Shown here piece after piece: positions 17,186 to 26,839 of a stretch of 64,000 bases of DNA. Below the pieces are notes generated by a model, which searched no databases, was not told the origin of the DNA, and saw only the letters and a list, made by a program, of their open reading frames with translations. The stretch spans positions 62,001 through 126,000 of the forward strand of contig NZ_FQUY01000002.1 of assembly GCF_900129195.1 (NCBI RefSeq). Direction: 5' to 3'. The position numbers and the translations under genes are program-made. The stretch comes from Desulforamulus putei DSM 12395. GTDB taxonomy: Bacteria > Bacillota > Desulfotomaculia > Desulfotomaculales > Desulfotomaculaceae. Each line of letters opens with the position of its first letter. Position 1 is the stretch's first letter.

Positions 17186-17700
17186 ATAAATTTTTAAATG
17201 ATATGGAAATGCAATTAATTAGGGGTAATTTTAAACCACATAAGTTAATTATGCTTCTGGTTGTGCTTGACCTGCTTAAAGAAAAGCGTGTTAATGAAAT
17301 ATATTATGATGACTATCTAAAGAGCAGGTTTACTTTTTATTTCAATTTATTTTCTGATGAAAGCGACCGCAACAGGCCTTATAACCCATTTTTTCATTTA
17401 CAATCCACCGGGTTTTGGAAGTTAATGCCTATAAAAGGACGAGAAGCCTATTTTGTAGATGTGAAAAAAATTGGTGGGCCTAATGAACTGACTCAAAATG
17501 TATCGCATGCTTATTTGGATGAAGCTGTATTTCGAGATTTTATTGACCAAATAAAGTCGGAATTGTTAAAGAAAAGAATTGTAAATATTCTTGAGAGGTA
17601 CAAGATACTATGTAGCAAAACGAAAGAACCAGCTTTACAAGCATACAATGCTCATAATGTTTCCCAACCAGCCACGCTCTATGACCCCTCAATTATGCCA
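16560..17700 (+). other. AT-rich patch inside the GC-rich PT operon
   Basis: Hand counts of 60-base lines give 32% (16741), 45% (16981), 37% (17041), 30% (17101), 35% (17221), 32% (17341) and 33% (17581) G+C, against 63% (13201) and 68% (18361). The patch spans the last three quarters of sspD and the first ~155 codons of the next gene. It ends in the low-complexity linker between the reader domain and the ATPase. It looks like a recombined segment. Confidence 0.75.
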
Positions 17701-19623
17701 ACAGCTTGTCAGAGCGATCCAGCGCCTACCTCGCTGGTAAAACAGACAACTCATCCAGCATCCACCCTAATTACACATCATGCTTTTGACAGTCCCAAGG
17801 TGCCCATGGGCAATAAGACCACTTATGATCAGGCCAAAGCAGACCTGTCCGGCGCGCCGCCCCACCCTGCGGTCGGGGTAGCGGAAACATTTGCGTCCTA
17901 TAATATGGTTAATGAGTTTGTGGACTACCTTAATACTCTGAGCAATACCACGGCAGCCAATGAAAATGCCTTGGCGGAAAGTCAGCTTAACAGCCGCTTT
18001 TTCCCCAGGGTGCAGGTGAAACATCCCCTGGAGGATTATATATACAACCAGTTAATGAATGGCTGCGGCAAAGTTGTGCTGACGGGCAATGCCGGTGACG
18101 GTAAAACCACCCTTGCCTTTGCGGTGCTGCAAAAACTGGGTTTTGCAGGCACGCCGTCCTGGCGGATAGAACTGCCCGAAAAAAAGCTGACAGTGATTAA
18201 AGACATGAGCGAACTGCCGGCTGACGAGCGGGGCAAGGTGATGCGGGAAATTTGGCAAAATGAACACTGGCGCTATTTGCTGGTATCCAATACCGGTACC
18301 CTGTTGGAAGCAATGCAGTGGCTGAAAAATTCCCAGCCCGGCATATGGGAGGAGCTGCTCTCGGCCATGCGTGCCGGCGAGCCGGGCCTGCTGGGTGAGC
18401 GGCTGCTGCTGATTAATGTGGGCAATATCAACAATATTGAGCCGGCGCTGCAGGTGCTGCAGCGTATGATTGAAGAAGAAAACTGGCAAAAATGCAGCCG
18501 GTGTGCCCTGGCGCAGGATTGCCCCATTTATTTCAATGTGCAGCTGTTGCAGCAAGGCTGGAAAACGGTGCGGCAGCGCCTCTGGTTGCTTTACCGGCAC
18601 ATGTATGAATACGGCTGCCGCCTGACCATGCGCCAGATGACTGCCCACCTGGCCTATGCCCTTACCGGTGGATGCAATTGCCGCCAGGTGGCAAAAATGA
18701 CGGTGGGCAGTGGTCAGAATAAGCTTTGGCGCGCGCTTTTTTACAACCGCTTTTTCGGTGATGACGGTTGGCAGGAGGATGGGGCGGCCAGCCAGCTCTA
18801 TGCCGTGCGCCAGGTGCGTCAGGCCGGTTACGGACAGGTTTTGCAACCGGCGGTGGAACAACGACTCTGGCTGACGGAGGAAGGCAGATGGTCCGATTAT
18901 GCTTTGGCGGAAAGTCTGTGCAAAGAATTAAAAAGCAATAAACAGGGAGAAAAGGTCGCCTACCGGCGACAGTTGCGCAGGCTGCTGTATTTCTGGGGTA
19001 CCTGTTTTAGTGAGGTGGGTGAGCAGGAAAAAGCGGACAAGAACTTTATCTGCGATTTTCTGGATTCTCCGGCTCTGTTTGATTATTTGCATATGCTGGA
19101 AAATACTTCAGATCACTTAATGGTGGATTATAAGAAGAAAATTGTGCATGTTTTACAGGAGTATTTTGCCGGCCTGCCCTTGTTGGAAAAAAGGGACAGA
19201 GAGAGGTTGTATATTCCCTTAAGCCGGGCCGATCAGGCTGCTGTGGTGCAGTTTTTGTTGGCTCGTTTTCGCCTGGCCGATTTTGAAGTGGAATCGCGTG
19301 AGGGTTTCCGGGCGGACCATTTTTTAAACCGAAAAGCCCTTTACCTCTGCTTGAAAAGGAACAAGAATTTAGATTTGGAGCTCAGCCTGCCCTTTCTGGA
19401 TTATGTGGCCCGCCGCTACCGGGGAGAAATGACGGCCGATTTGCACGCTTTTTATGCCAACCGCCTGAAGCGTTTTAAATCCCAGCTCATCAGTTATTAC
19501 CAGGAGCAGCAGGCGGAGGAGGACGACGAATTAGAAGTGGGCGAGCTTTTGTACCTGCTGGCTGGCAAAACCCGCAGGGTACGGCTGGAATTTGCGGCCG
19601 GTGAGTTGGAGGTGTCTTTATGA
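17176..19623 (+). CDS. DptF/SspF-like ATPase fused to an N-terminal sulfur-binding (SBD)-like domain
   Basis: 815 residues. Residues 1-~145 match the N-terminal module of McrA-type 'phosphorothioated-DNA-binding' HNH nucleases: PHKLIMLL (21-28), RPYNPFFHLQSTGFWKL (67-83) and LDEAVFRDF (114-122), with no HNH after it. A Pro/Thr/Ser-rich linker (~150-235) follows. The ATPase has Walker A GNAGDGKT (304-311) and a Cys cluster C440-x2-C443-x5-C449-P as in DptF-type proteins. Inference: the N-terminus reads PT DNA and gates the restriction ATPase. It overlaps sspD by 10 bp and ends in ATGA with the next gene. The N-terminal codons are AT-rich, the rest GC-rich. Confidence 0.72.
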   Translation: MGIDKFLNDMEMQLIRGNFKPHKLIMLLVVLDLLKEKRVNEIYYDDYLKSRFTFYFNLFSDESDRNRPYNPFFHLQSTGFWKLMPIKGREAYFVDVKKIGGPNELTQNVSHAYLDEAVFRDFIDQIKSELLKKRIVNILERYKILCSKTKEPALQAYNAHNVSQPATLYDPSIMPTACQSDPAPTSLVKQTTHPASTLITHHAFDSPKVPMGNKTTYDQAKADLSGAPPHPAVGVAETFASYNMVNEFVDYLNTLSNTTAANENALAESQLNSRFFPRVQVKHPLEDYIYNQLMNGCGKVVLTGNAGDGKTTLAFAVLQKLGFAGTPSWRIELPEKKLTVIKDMSELPADERGKVMREIWQNEHWRYLLVSNTGTLLEAMQWLKNSQPGIWEELLSAMRAGEPGLLGERLLLINVGNINNIEPALQVLQRMIEEENWQKCSRCALAQDCPIYFNVQLLQQGWKTVRQRLWLLYRHMYEYGCRLTMRQMTAHLAYALTGGCNCRQVAKMTVGSGQNKLWRALFYNRFFGDDGWQEDGAASQLYAVRQVRQAGYGQVLQPAVEQRLWLTEEGRWSDYALAESLCKELKSNKQGEKVAYRRQLRRLLYFWGTCFSEVGEQEKADKNFICDFLDSPALFDYLHMLENTSDHLMVDYKKKIVHVLQEYFAGLPLLEKRDRERLYIPLSRADQAAVVQFLLARFRLADFEVESREGFRADHFLNRKALYLCLKRNKNLDLELSLPFLDYVARRYRGEMTADLHAFYANRLKRFKSQLISYYQEQQAEEDDELEVGELLYLLAGKTRRVRLEFAAGELEVSL

Positions 19624-21329
19624 GTGGATTACCACCCCTGTTTCCCGGTACCCTGTCCATAACGGAGATGGATAAAGGTGAGTGGAAAGAGAATAAAAAC
19701 CCGGCCATGCGCCTTTTTGGCAAACGCTTTTTTATTGACCAGCGGGCCATGGACTTACTGGTTGAGTTTTTGGCGGTGGCGCTGGCGGAAAAGAAAATTG
19801 CAGCGGAAGGCGAGAAAACAGGCAGGACGCCGCTCTGGAACGCTGACGCGCTGCCTCCTTTGTCGGACTTGCGCAGCTGGCCTGCGGCGGCCGCGCTTTT
19901 TTACCGGCTGCCGGTGTACCTGAATTTAAAGCTGTTTGCCTTTTTCCGGCTCACGCCGCCGGATAAGCGCCACCCGGTGCATGAGGAACAGTACAGAGAG
20001 CTGGGCCGCAGATTGCGTGAAAAGCCCGGGCTGGCCGAAGGGGGCAAAGTGGATAAAGCGGTGGAGATACTGAAACAACTTCTGGGCGGACTGCAGGGGG
20101 CAGGTTTTGACCGCGTCTGGTCGGCCCGCACCTTTTATCCCTTAGCGCCGGCTCTGTTAATGCAGGAAACACTTTTTAATTTTTCGACGGCAAAATCCAA
20201 GAAAGTTAATGGATGGGAAGATATTATTGATTATTTCAATATCTATTTTAGCGTGTCAAAACACCGTTTCCTTGCCCGCGGTGGAGAATTGCTTTATTTA
20301 CAATTATGCAACCTTTTTCGCACCGACCCGGACGTTTTTGCCACCTGGCTGGCAGAATGGCGGGCCTTGATGATACTGCGGCCCGAGGAGGCCGACCTGG
20401 AAAAGCTGCATGAAAACCTAAGCCGCGAGCTGAAAAAGCTGGGCGAAGGCCGGGTGAGCAGAATACTGCATAAGCTGGCCGACTACATTGAAAATCTGGA
20501 TCCGGCAACCAGCCGCAAAGTGACGGAGAAAGTTTCCAAATCCGAACTGAAGTGCGAATATTGTGCGGCTGAAACCTGGCCGGAAACCTACTTGTTTGCT
20601 GTGGAGCTTTATCGCCTGCTGCAGGCCGCTCTGGATCCGGCTGAACGTTTGGACATGCTCATGCTGCTCTGTGTTCTGCAGGTGCTGCGCACCCTGTGCG
20701 CTCAGAGTGCCCGTTATGGCGGGAGGGAGGGGCAGACTGTTTCCCTCAGCAACCCTCTGGGTTATGCCTGGCTTTTCACTCCGGGCCGAGCTTCGCCCGC
20801 CCTACGTTTGGCGGCGGCGGGCAACCTGCAAGTTGTGCAGACCATGATTTACACCGCCCTGCGTCATCCTGCTCTTAAGCAATACGTGCAGCGGGCGGTT
20901 AAAGAAGTGATGGGCAAAAAAGATGAGGAAGCTTTAAAGAAAGAAGAGAACAAGCTGTGGCGGGAAGCCGATGACAAATATGGCTACAAGCTGTTGCTTT
21001 CGCTGGGCAAACAGTCGGGCATTATTGTGCCCCGTACCGGCCCGGGAGCACGTTTTGTGCTGGGGGAGAGGCTTTTGCGCCTGCTGGTGCTCACTGTGCT
21101 GCCGCCCGGACAGCGCTGCACTTATCCGGAATTTTTGCAGCAAGTGTATTTGCACTTCGGCATAGCTCTGGAAGGCAGGCAGCTTTTGGAAGCGCTGCGT
21201 TTTACAGGCCAGTTTGTGGGCCATGATTTTGCCGGCCAGGATAAGGACTGGCCAGTAGCCATGCTGCGGGCGGCCGGCTTTTTGGAGGAGCTGTCGGATG
21301 CTTTTTCGCTGGTGGTAAATCCTTTTTAG
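19620..21329 (+). CDS. DptG/SspG-like PT-restriction subunit (unrecognised fold)
   Basis: 569 residues with no catalytic motif I recognise. It is mostly helical, with one Cys pair C312-E-Y-C315 and a Lys/Glu-rich stretch near 430-445. It lies between the DptF-like ATPase (4-bp ATGA overlap) and the HerA-like protein, the position DptG (DndG) has in the restriction trio of Dnd systems; DptG members also lack obvious enzymatic motifs. The assignment therefore rests on order, size and company. ATG 19620, no separate SD site needed because of the coupling. Confidence 0.55.
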   Translation: MSGLPPLFPGTLSITEMDKGEWKENKNPAMRLFGKRFFIDQRAMDLLVEFLAVALAEKKIAAEGEKTGRTPLWNADALPPLSDLRSWPAAAALFYRLPVYLNLKLFAFFRLTPPDKRHPVHEEQYRELGRRLREKPGLAEGGKVDKAVEILKQLLGGLQGAGFDRVWSARTFYPLAPALLMQETLFNFSTAKSKKVNGWEDIIDYFNIYFSVSKHRFLARGGELLYLQLCNLFRTDPDVFATWLAEWRALMILRPEEADLEKLHENLSRELKKLGEGRVSRILHKLADYIENLDPATSRKVTEKVSKSELKCEYCAAETWPETYLFAVELYRLLQAALDPAERLDMLMLLCVLQVLRTLCAQSARYGGREGQTVSLSNPLGYAWLFTPGRASPALRLAAAGNLQVVQTMIYTALRHPALKQYVQRAVKEVMGKKDEEALKKEENKLWREADDKYGYKLLLSLGKQSGIIVPRTGPGARFVLGERLLRLLVLTVLPPGQRCTYPEFLQQVYLHFGIALEGRQLLEALRFTGQFVGHDFAGQDKDWPVAMLRAAGFLEELSDAFSLVVNPF

Positions 21330-21358
21330 TCAAGCCGTTGGGAAAAGGAGAAAAGACC

Positions 21359-24300
21359 ATGTATTTTTTGGTAAAAACCGTTCTAAACTGGTTGGAAAGG
21401 CAGTTAACCGCTGTGACGGCGGAGCAAAATAAGTTAATTTTTGTTTTACCTTCCTGGGATAGCTCTTTGTTGTTTTATTTGGGCAGACAACTAACAGAAC
21501 TGGTTGCCCGCCAGCCCCGTTCCATTCGGTTGCAGTACAGCGTGGCCTGCCGCTTAGGTAAGGAATGGGAACAGGGTACACCCGCCCAGCGGAGCGACCT
21601 GGAACAGATAAGGAAGATGAACTGGTACAACGAGGGGGACAATTTGACCGAGCAGCGCAATTTGTTGCCCGGATCAGAAGAACTGCTGCTGATTGTTCTG
21701 GCCGGGGCGGATCATATTACCGACCGGCACAGCCTGCAGGATTTTTACCACTTGGATCAGCAGGCGTTGTGGCGGGAAGCGCTTCCCAAAAGTACCCGCC
21801 CCTGGGTGGAAGAAAAATTTGCGCGCAGTCTGGGCGACGAGGCGGTGGTCTGGGAGGAACTGGCTAGCGCTGTACTGGACTATATGTATGAGCGGGGCCT
21901 GGCCGATTTGCCGGGCATCAGCGCTTATCTTGATGGGTTGGATTTAAGTTTTGCCAGCAGCGGGCAGGAAGCCTGTCGGCTGCTGCTTAGCAATTTGTCC
22001 CATTTTGAATTGCCCGCCCTGTCTGGGTTGGTGTTAAAAGCCAGGTTGAAGTCCAAGAGACGGCAGGATTGGCGTAAGCAGTGTGGGTTTTATTTTCGGC
22101 AGGCACAGGAATTTTTCAGCTATAAGGCGTTTTTGTCCCCTGCAGAAAGGGAAAAGTGTCTTGAAAATATTCAAAAGCTGCTGGCCCGGCCGGATGATAT
22201 GGAGAGTTTGCAGGTCCAGGAATGGCAACTGGGTGCATTTGCTGAAGTAGAAGAGCTGGTTCAGGCTGTGGCGCAATACATTGGCGAGCCTTCACCTGAA
22301 CTGGCGGATAAGCTGCGCCGCGTGGACTTTGTTCTGTTGTGCGATGGAATTTTGAAGTATAAACCCAGAGCCAAAAAACTTGATGAGGATGGAGAGGGGC
22401 CTTTTGAACCTCCCAAGAAGAAAACGCCCACCAGGGTGGAAGGCCTTTTGCCGGAGGTATTTTTGCGCGCTATCTGGTTGACCTTGCGGGATTTGAAAAA
22501 AGAGTGGCCGAGTGTTCAGCTGGAGGATATTGATAAATTGAGCTTGCAAAGTGTGCTCTTTAAGCATGAATTTGCCCCGGCCCAAGATGAGGAAGAAAAA
22601 GATACCGATGGGCGCGCCAAGACTTTTTTGCAGCGCTTACTGGGCGGGATAGATGGGTGGCTGGCCAACAGCTTACAGGTGAGCGCAGGCGGCCAGGAAC
22701 TGAAAGTGGATGTCAGCCTTTGCCCGGCCGGTAAAGCGGAACAGCATATGACCTATCTATATCATGCTACCGGCCAGCCGGGGCTGCAGTTTTCCTGTAC
22801 TTTTGTAAGCAAGGACAGAGAAGAGTTTAAGCGGGAATTTTTTTGGCCGTTGCCCTTAACCCATCCCTGCCGCCTGCTGGTATTGCTGCTGGAGTGGGCT
22901 TATGAACATTTGGAGCGAGCGCAGGGGCTGCCGCTGTTTGTTCTGCCGGGGGCAAACGGTTTGGGCCGGGCTCGCCAGGAAGAGGAAGCCTGCCGCATGT
23001 TGATGCGGGCGCTACAGCACGAGCAAAGGCAGGTTTATGATCTACTTGCCGGGGTTGGTCGGGAGCTAAATGGTAAGCCCTGGCAGGAAGTGAAAGCTCT
23101 GGTGCTCCAGTACTGGCGGTTTATAGTGGCCACTTATGAGAGGGGACTTTTTTCCACGCTGGCCGCGCGGGGAGAAAAGGCCATGGAATATGAAAACATG
23201 GCCAAAGCTTACCTCCAGGCTCTGGAGGAATGTATGGAGACCGAAAGTGCAGTCGGTAAGGATGCGGCACTCTTGTTACTCAAGGCTTTTTTAATAGTGG
23301 ACAGCACTTTTCTCAAGCAGCCCGATCCGGTGTGGGAAAAGGATTTGCCTGCCGCCTTGGTTACGCCACTGCATCCGGTGATGCTGGAAATGCTTTATTA
23401 TCAGTTTAGTTTTTTACTGGAAAGTCTGTGTTATCTAATGGAAAAGGTTTTTGCCGGCAGCGAGGATGTGGATTTGCAGGGTGCAACCTGGGAACGCATG
23501 GTGGAGCTGGCGGCGGTGCGGCGGCCGCTGGGCGCGGTGTTCAGTCAGCGGCGGCTGGAGACCGCGGGGCGTGATTTTGCTTACTTACAGGTGTTGGGCC
23601 GGGGGGGTACGGACAGTGCCGGGCTGGAATTGCTGGATTTTGTAGAAGAGGAGATACCGGAGGAGGAAGAGAGCAAAATAGAGCTTTTCCGCCGGGGCCG
23701 GTTGGCAGAGCTGATAAAACGCGTTTTAATGGATTACCGGGAAATGCATCCTTATGCCGGTGATGGACTGTCCCTAGCGGTTTATGCCGGTCACTCGCTA
23801 CAGCAGATCATTGCCGGTGTGGACGGTTTTTTGCGGGATCTGCTAAAAGAGCGGGAAGAGAATGGGCTGGAGCAGTACGCCTTGCGGATTACGGTTTTTG
23901 CCAGCACGCGCAGCGATTGGGCGGTGCGGTGTTGGTTGAAGGCCTGGCAGGAGAGCTGGCATCAGGGTGCCGATGAGGAAGAAGGCGACCATTTAAGTCG
24001 TTGTCGTTTGACATTGCACTACCGCATGGTGGGCGAGGATGAGAATTACACAGATTTGAAGAATATGCTGGCGCAGAATAGTTTCGATTTAGTCTTGTTG
24101 AGTGACTTTTTCCAGGACAGTGAGAGCGAGTTTTTGATTTTGCCCCGGAGATTATCTATGCCGCTGGAAAACTACCGCTTTTTTCCAGTTTTGGAGAAAG
24201 TGTGCTGCCGGAACAAGAGTGCCGCAAGCGGTTATAAGCGGCAGCGGGTGCTGACCAACCTGCGCTTTAAACGAGGTGCGGCTCACAGTCAGTTGGTAGC

Positions 24301-26839
24301 CCGGCTGCAAAACCTTGGAGGTAAAGGTGATAGATTTTTGCTATTGGAAACACGCCGTATCGGTGGTTTTCAGGAGGTGTTGAAGACTGCTCACACCTGC
24401 AGTGTGTGGGTGGTATGTATTGACCCGGCCATGGATGAGTATGTGATTACTACTCTGCGGAACGACAGTGGCAATAGCCCGGATATCATCGGTTTTGGCA
24501 CCGGTGTGGGTTCGCACGGCGAAGCAAATTTTACTATTTCTACGACCCGCTTTTATTTAAGCGAAATTCAAAAGAAACTTGCCCGCTGGGTGATGAAGCT
24601 GTTTCCCGGCAGCTTAACAGAGATCCAGGCCGGGCAAATAGCCAGGGCTCTATGCTGGCGGGATCCGGAAGAGCGGCCTTATTTGAGCGGGCTTTCCTTA
24701 ATCAAGTCCACCGGGCCGGAAAAGTTTTTCCGCGAGTTTATTGCCGGCAGTATGGTGCGGTTGTTGCTGAAGCGACAGGATGAAGGATTTTTCAGTGATG
24801 TTCTGGTCTCGCTGGATGCCTTTCATCATTGGTTTGCCCAAAATGACCGGCGTCCGGATTTTCTTCACCTGCGGGCCTGTCTTGTGAATGGCCGGGTGTT
24901 GGTGCGGGCCCGCCTGCTGGAGTGTAAACTGGGCGGGGAAAGTGAGGAGCATTTACTTAAGGCCCGTGAGCAGTTGAGAAATGGTTTGCAGCGCTTGGTA
25001 AGCCGCTTTATGCCATGTCCGCCGGGTGAGAAGGCGGGTGTGAAGGACAGGCCCGACCAGCGCTACTGGTGGCTGCAGTTGCACCGCTTGATTGCCAGTC
25101 ACGGGGTCAGCGGCGAACAGTACAATGAAGTGCTGGCGGCGCTGGAGCTTTTAAGTGAGGGTTCTTTTGATATAGAATGGCAGGCGGCTGCTTTCACTTT
25201 TTGGACCGATCGGCCGGGAGATGTAATGCAGCACGAAGTGCTCTTTGAGGTGGAACTGCCGGGCAGCAATATATTGCCTGTACTCGCCTTCCAGTGCGGG
25301 CGGGATTTCATCCAGCGGCTGTGCCTTAAGGGAGAGCGGCCTGCGGAGCTGGCAGACTGGCCGGCCTGCCGGTTTATAGGCCGGTCGTTGCAGGATGATG
25401 CGGGAGCGGTTGATGAGTCAGCTGTCCCGGCTTCCCCGCTTCCGGATGATGGGATGAATGCTCCCCCTGCTCCACCGGGGATGGAAGCCGACACTGCATT
25501 AACATCCTCCGGGCAGGAAAGGAAAGCCGGGACTGAATGCCATCCGGTGGCAGGGGCAGTAGATAACGACCAATATACCGATTTTACAACCCCGGCTGTT
25601 TTGGTGGCTGCTTCGTCGGATAGCCCCGCTGTGCCCGGGGAAGAAGTGCTGCCGGCATATGACCAGCCATCCGTGCCGCAGCGTATATTGCTGGGCACCA
25701 GGGCTGGCGGTCAACCTGTGTATTGGGAGTACGGCCATCCGGGCTTGCCCAACCGGCACATGTTGATTTTTGGCGCTTCGGGCACAGGTAAAACTTATGC
25801 CATCCAGTGTCTGCTGGCCGAACTGGGCCGGTGCGGGGTAAGCAGTTTGATTGTGGACTATACCAATGGTTTTACCAATGCCCAGCTGGATAAGCTTTTT
25901 GTACAGTATTTTAACCCCCGGCAGCATGTGGTGCGCCATCAGCCGCTGGCCATCAACCCCTTCCGCCGCCAGCGTTACTTGATGGACGGCATTGAGTTAT
26001 TTGATACCCCCGGCGATGTGGCCCAGCGCATCACTAATTTATTTGCCGCCCTGTTCAGCAATTTAGGGGAACAGCAAAAGGCCACTTTGCACAGTGTGAT
26101 CCGGGAAGGTGTGCAGCAGGAAGGGGATAATTTCACTCTGGCCCGTTTACTGGAAAAGCTGGAGGAACTCTATGCCACCGGGGGGACGGGCGCTAATTAT
26201 TGCCTCTCCCTGTTGAATTTACTGCGTCCCTTTGTGGATACCAATCCACTGGGGGCGGGCAGCAGCAGCTGGGAGGAACTTTTTACCGATTTGCAAAACC
26301 GCTGCCATGTAATACAACTGGTAGGCTTTGCTCCCGATATGGCCCGTTTGATCACGGAATTTGTGCTGCTGGATCTGTATTGGTATTACCGTTCCTGCGG
26401 CAATGAGGCCCGGCCTCGTCCGGTGGTGCTGGACGAGGTGCAGAACCTGGACCACGCCGAGGGTGGTTCGCTGGCCGGTATGCTGCGCGAGGGGCGCAAG
26501 TTTGGCCTTTCTCTGCTGCTGGCCACCCAGACTTTGAGCAACTTGAAGCAGGAGGAGCGCGACCGCCTGTTCCAGGCCGCCCACAAGCTTTTCTTCCGTC
26601 CGGCCGATACCGAGCTGCGCTCTTTTGCAAATATTATTGCCCATGCCACTGGCGAGCGGCCGGAGGATTGGGTGGACAGGCTGGCCAACCTGGGCCGGGG
26701 CGAGTGCTATTCGCTGGGCTATGTCTGGCGTGAAAGCGACGGTAAACTGAAGGGTAACCATTATGTCAAGATCAAGGTGACCGCTCTGACGGAGCGTTTG
26801 GCAAGGGGTGATGATGGTGTGCCGGATGTTGCCCATTAA
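21359..26839 (+). CDS. Giant HerA/FtsK-type ATPase, DptH/SspH-like
   Basis: About 1826 residues. The first ~1350 are large helical/mixed regions without motifs I can name. A Pro/Ala/Ser-rich linker (~1360-1440) leads to a C-terminal HerA/FtsK-like motor: Walker A GASGTGKT (1472-1479), Walker B VVLDEVQNLDHAEGG (Asp1692-Glu1693) and a sensor-like LLATQTLSNL. DptH of the Dnd restriction complex has the same layout and size. ATG 21359 has AAAGGAG 8-12 bp upstream; the longer frame from TTG 21338 lacks a site. Predicted to translocate on DNA in a complex with the two preceding products and to damage unmodified phage DNA. Confidence 0.72.
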   Translation: MYFLVKTVLNWLERQLTAVTAEQNKLIFVLPSWDSSLLFYLGRQLTELVARQPRSIRLQYSVACRLGKEWEQGTPAQRSDLEQIRKMNWYNEGDNLTEQRNLLPGSEELLLIVLAGADHITDRHSLQDFYHLDQQALWREALPKSTRPWVEEKFARSLGDEAVVWEELASAVLDYMYERGLADLPGISAYLDGLDLSFASSGQEACRLLLSNLSHFELPALSGLVLKARLKSKRRQDWRKQCGFYFRQAQEFFSYKAFLSPAEREKCLENIQKLLARPDDMESLQVQEWQLGAFAEVEELVQAVAQYIGEPSPELADKLRRVDFVLLCDGILKYKPRAKKLDEDGEGPFEPPKKKTPTRVEGLLPEVFLRAIWLTLRDLKKEWPSVQLEDIDKLSLQSVLFKHEFAPAQDEEEKDTDGRAKTFLQRLLGGIDGWLANSLQVSAGGQELKVDVSLCPAGKAEQHMTYLYHATGQPGLQFSCTFVSKDREEFKREFFWPLPLTHPCRLLVLLLEWAYEHLERAQGLPLFVLPGANGLGRARQEEEACRMLMRALQHEQRQVYDLLAGVGRELNGKPWQEVKALVLQYWRFIVATYERGLFSTLAARGEKAMEYENMAKAYLQALEECMETESAVGKDAALLLLKAFLIVDSTFLKQPDPVWEKDLPAALVTPLHPVMLEMLYYQFSFLLESLCYLMEKVFAGSEDVDLQGATWERMVELAAVRRPLGAVFSQRRLETAGRDFAYLQVLGRGGTDSAGLELLDFVEEEIPEEEESKIELFRRGRLAELIKRVLMDYREMHPYAGDGLSLAVYAGHSLQQIIAGVDGFLRDLLKEREENGLEQYALRITVFASTRSDWAVRCWLKAWQESWHQGADEEEGDHLSRCRLTLHYRMVGEDENYTDLKNMLAQNSFDLVLLSDFFQDSESEFLILPRRLSMPLENYRFFPVLEKVCCRNKSAASGYKRQRVLTNLRFKRGAAHSQLVARLQNLGGKGDRFLLLETRRIGGFQEVLKTAHTCSVWVVCIDPAMDEYVITTLRNDSGNSPDIIGFGTGVGSHGEANFTISTTRFYLSEIQKKLARWVMKLFPGSLTEIQAGQIARALCWRDPEERPYLSGLSLIKSTGPEKFFREFIAGSMVRLLLKRQDEGFFSDVLVSLDAFHHWFAQNDRRPDFLHLRACLVNGRVLVRARLLECKLGGESEEHLLKAREQLRNGLQRLVSRFMPCPPGEKAGVKDRPDQRYWWLQLHRLIASHGVSGEQYNEVLAALELLSEGSFDIEWQAAAFTFWTDRPGDVMQHEVLFEVELPGSNILPVLAFQCGRDFIQRLCLKGERPAELADWPACRFIGRSLQDDAGAVDESAVPASPLPDDGMNAPPAPPGMEADTALTSSGQERKAGTECHPVAGAVDNDQYTDFTTPAVLVAASSDSPAVPGEEVLPAYDQPSVPQRILLGTRAGGQPVYWEYGHPGLPNRHMLIFGASGTGKTYAIQCLLAELGRCGVSSLIVDYTNGFTNAQLDKLFVQYFNPRQHVVRHQPLAINPFRRQRYLMDGIELFDTPGDVAQRITNLFAALFSNLGEQQKATLHSVIREGVQQEGDNFTLARLLEKLEELYATGGTGANYCLSLLNLLRPFVDTNPLGAGSSSWEELFTDLQNRCHVIQLVGFAPDMARLITEFVLLDLYWYYRSCGNEARPRPVVLDEVQNLDHAEGGSLAGMLREGRKFGLSLLLATQTLSNLKQEERDRLFQAAHKLFFRPADTELRSFANIIAHATGERPEDWVDRLANLGRGECYSLGYVWRESDGKLKGNHYVKIKVTALTERLARGDDGVPDVAH

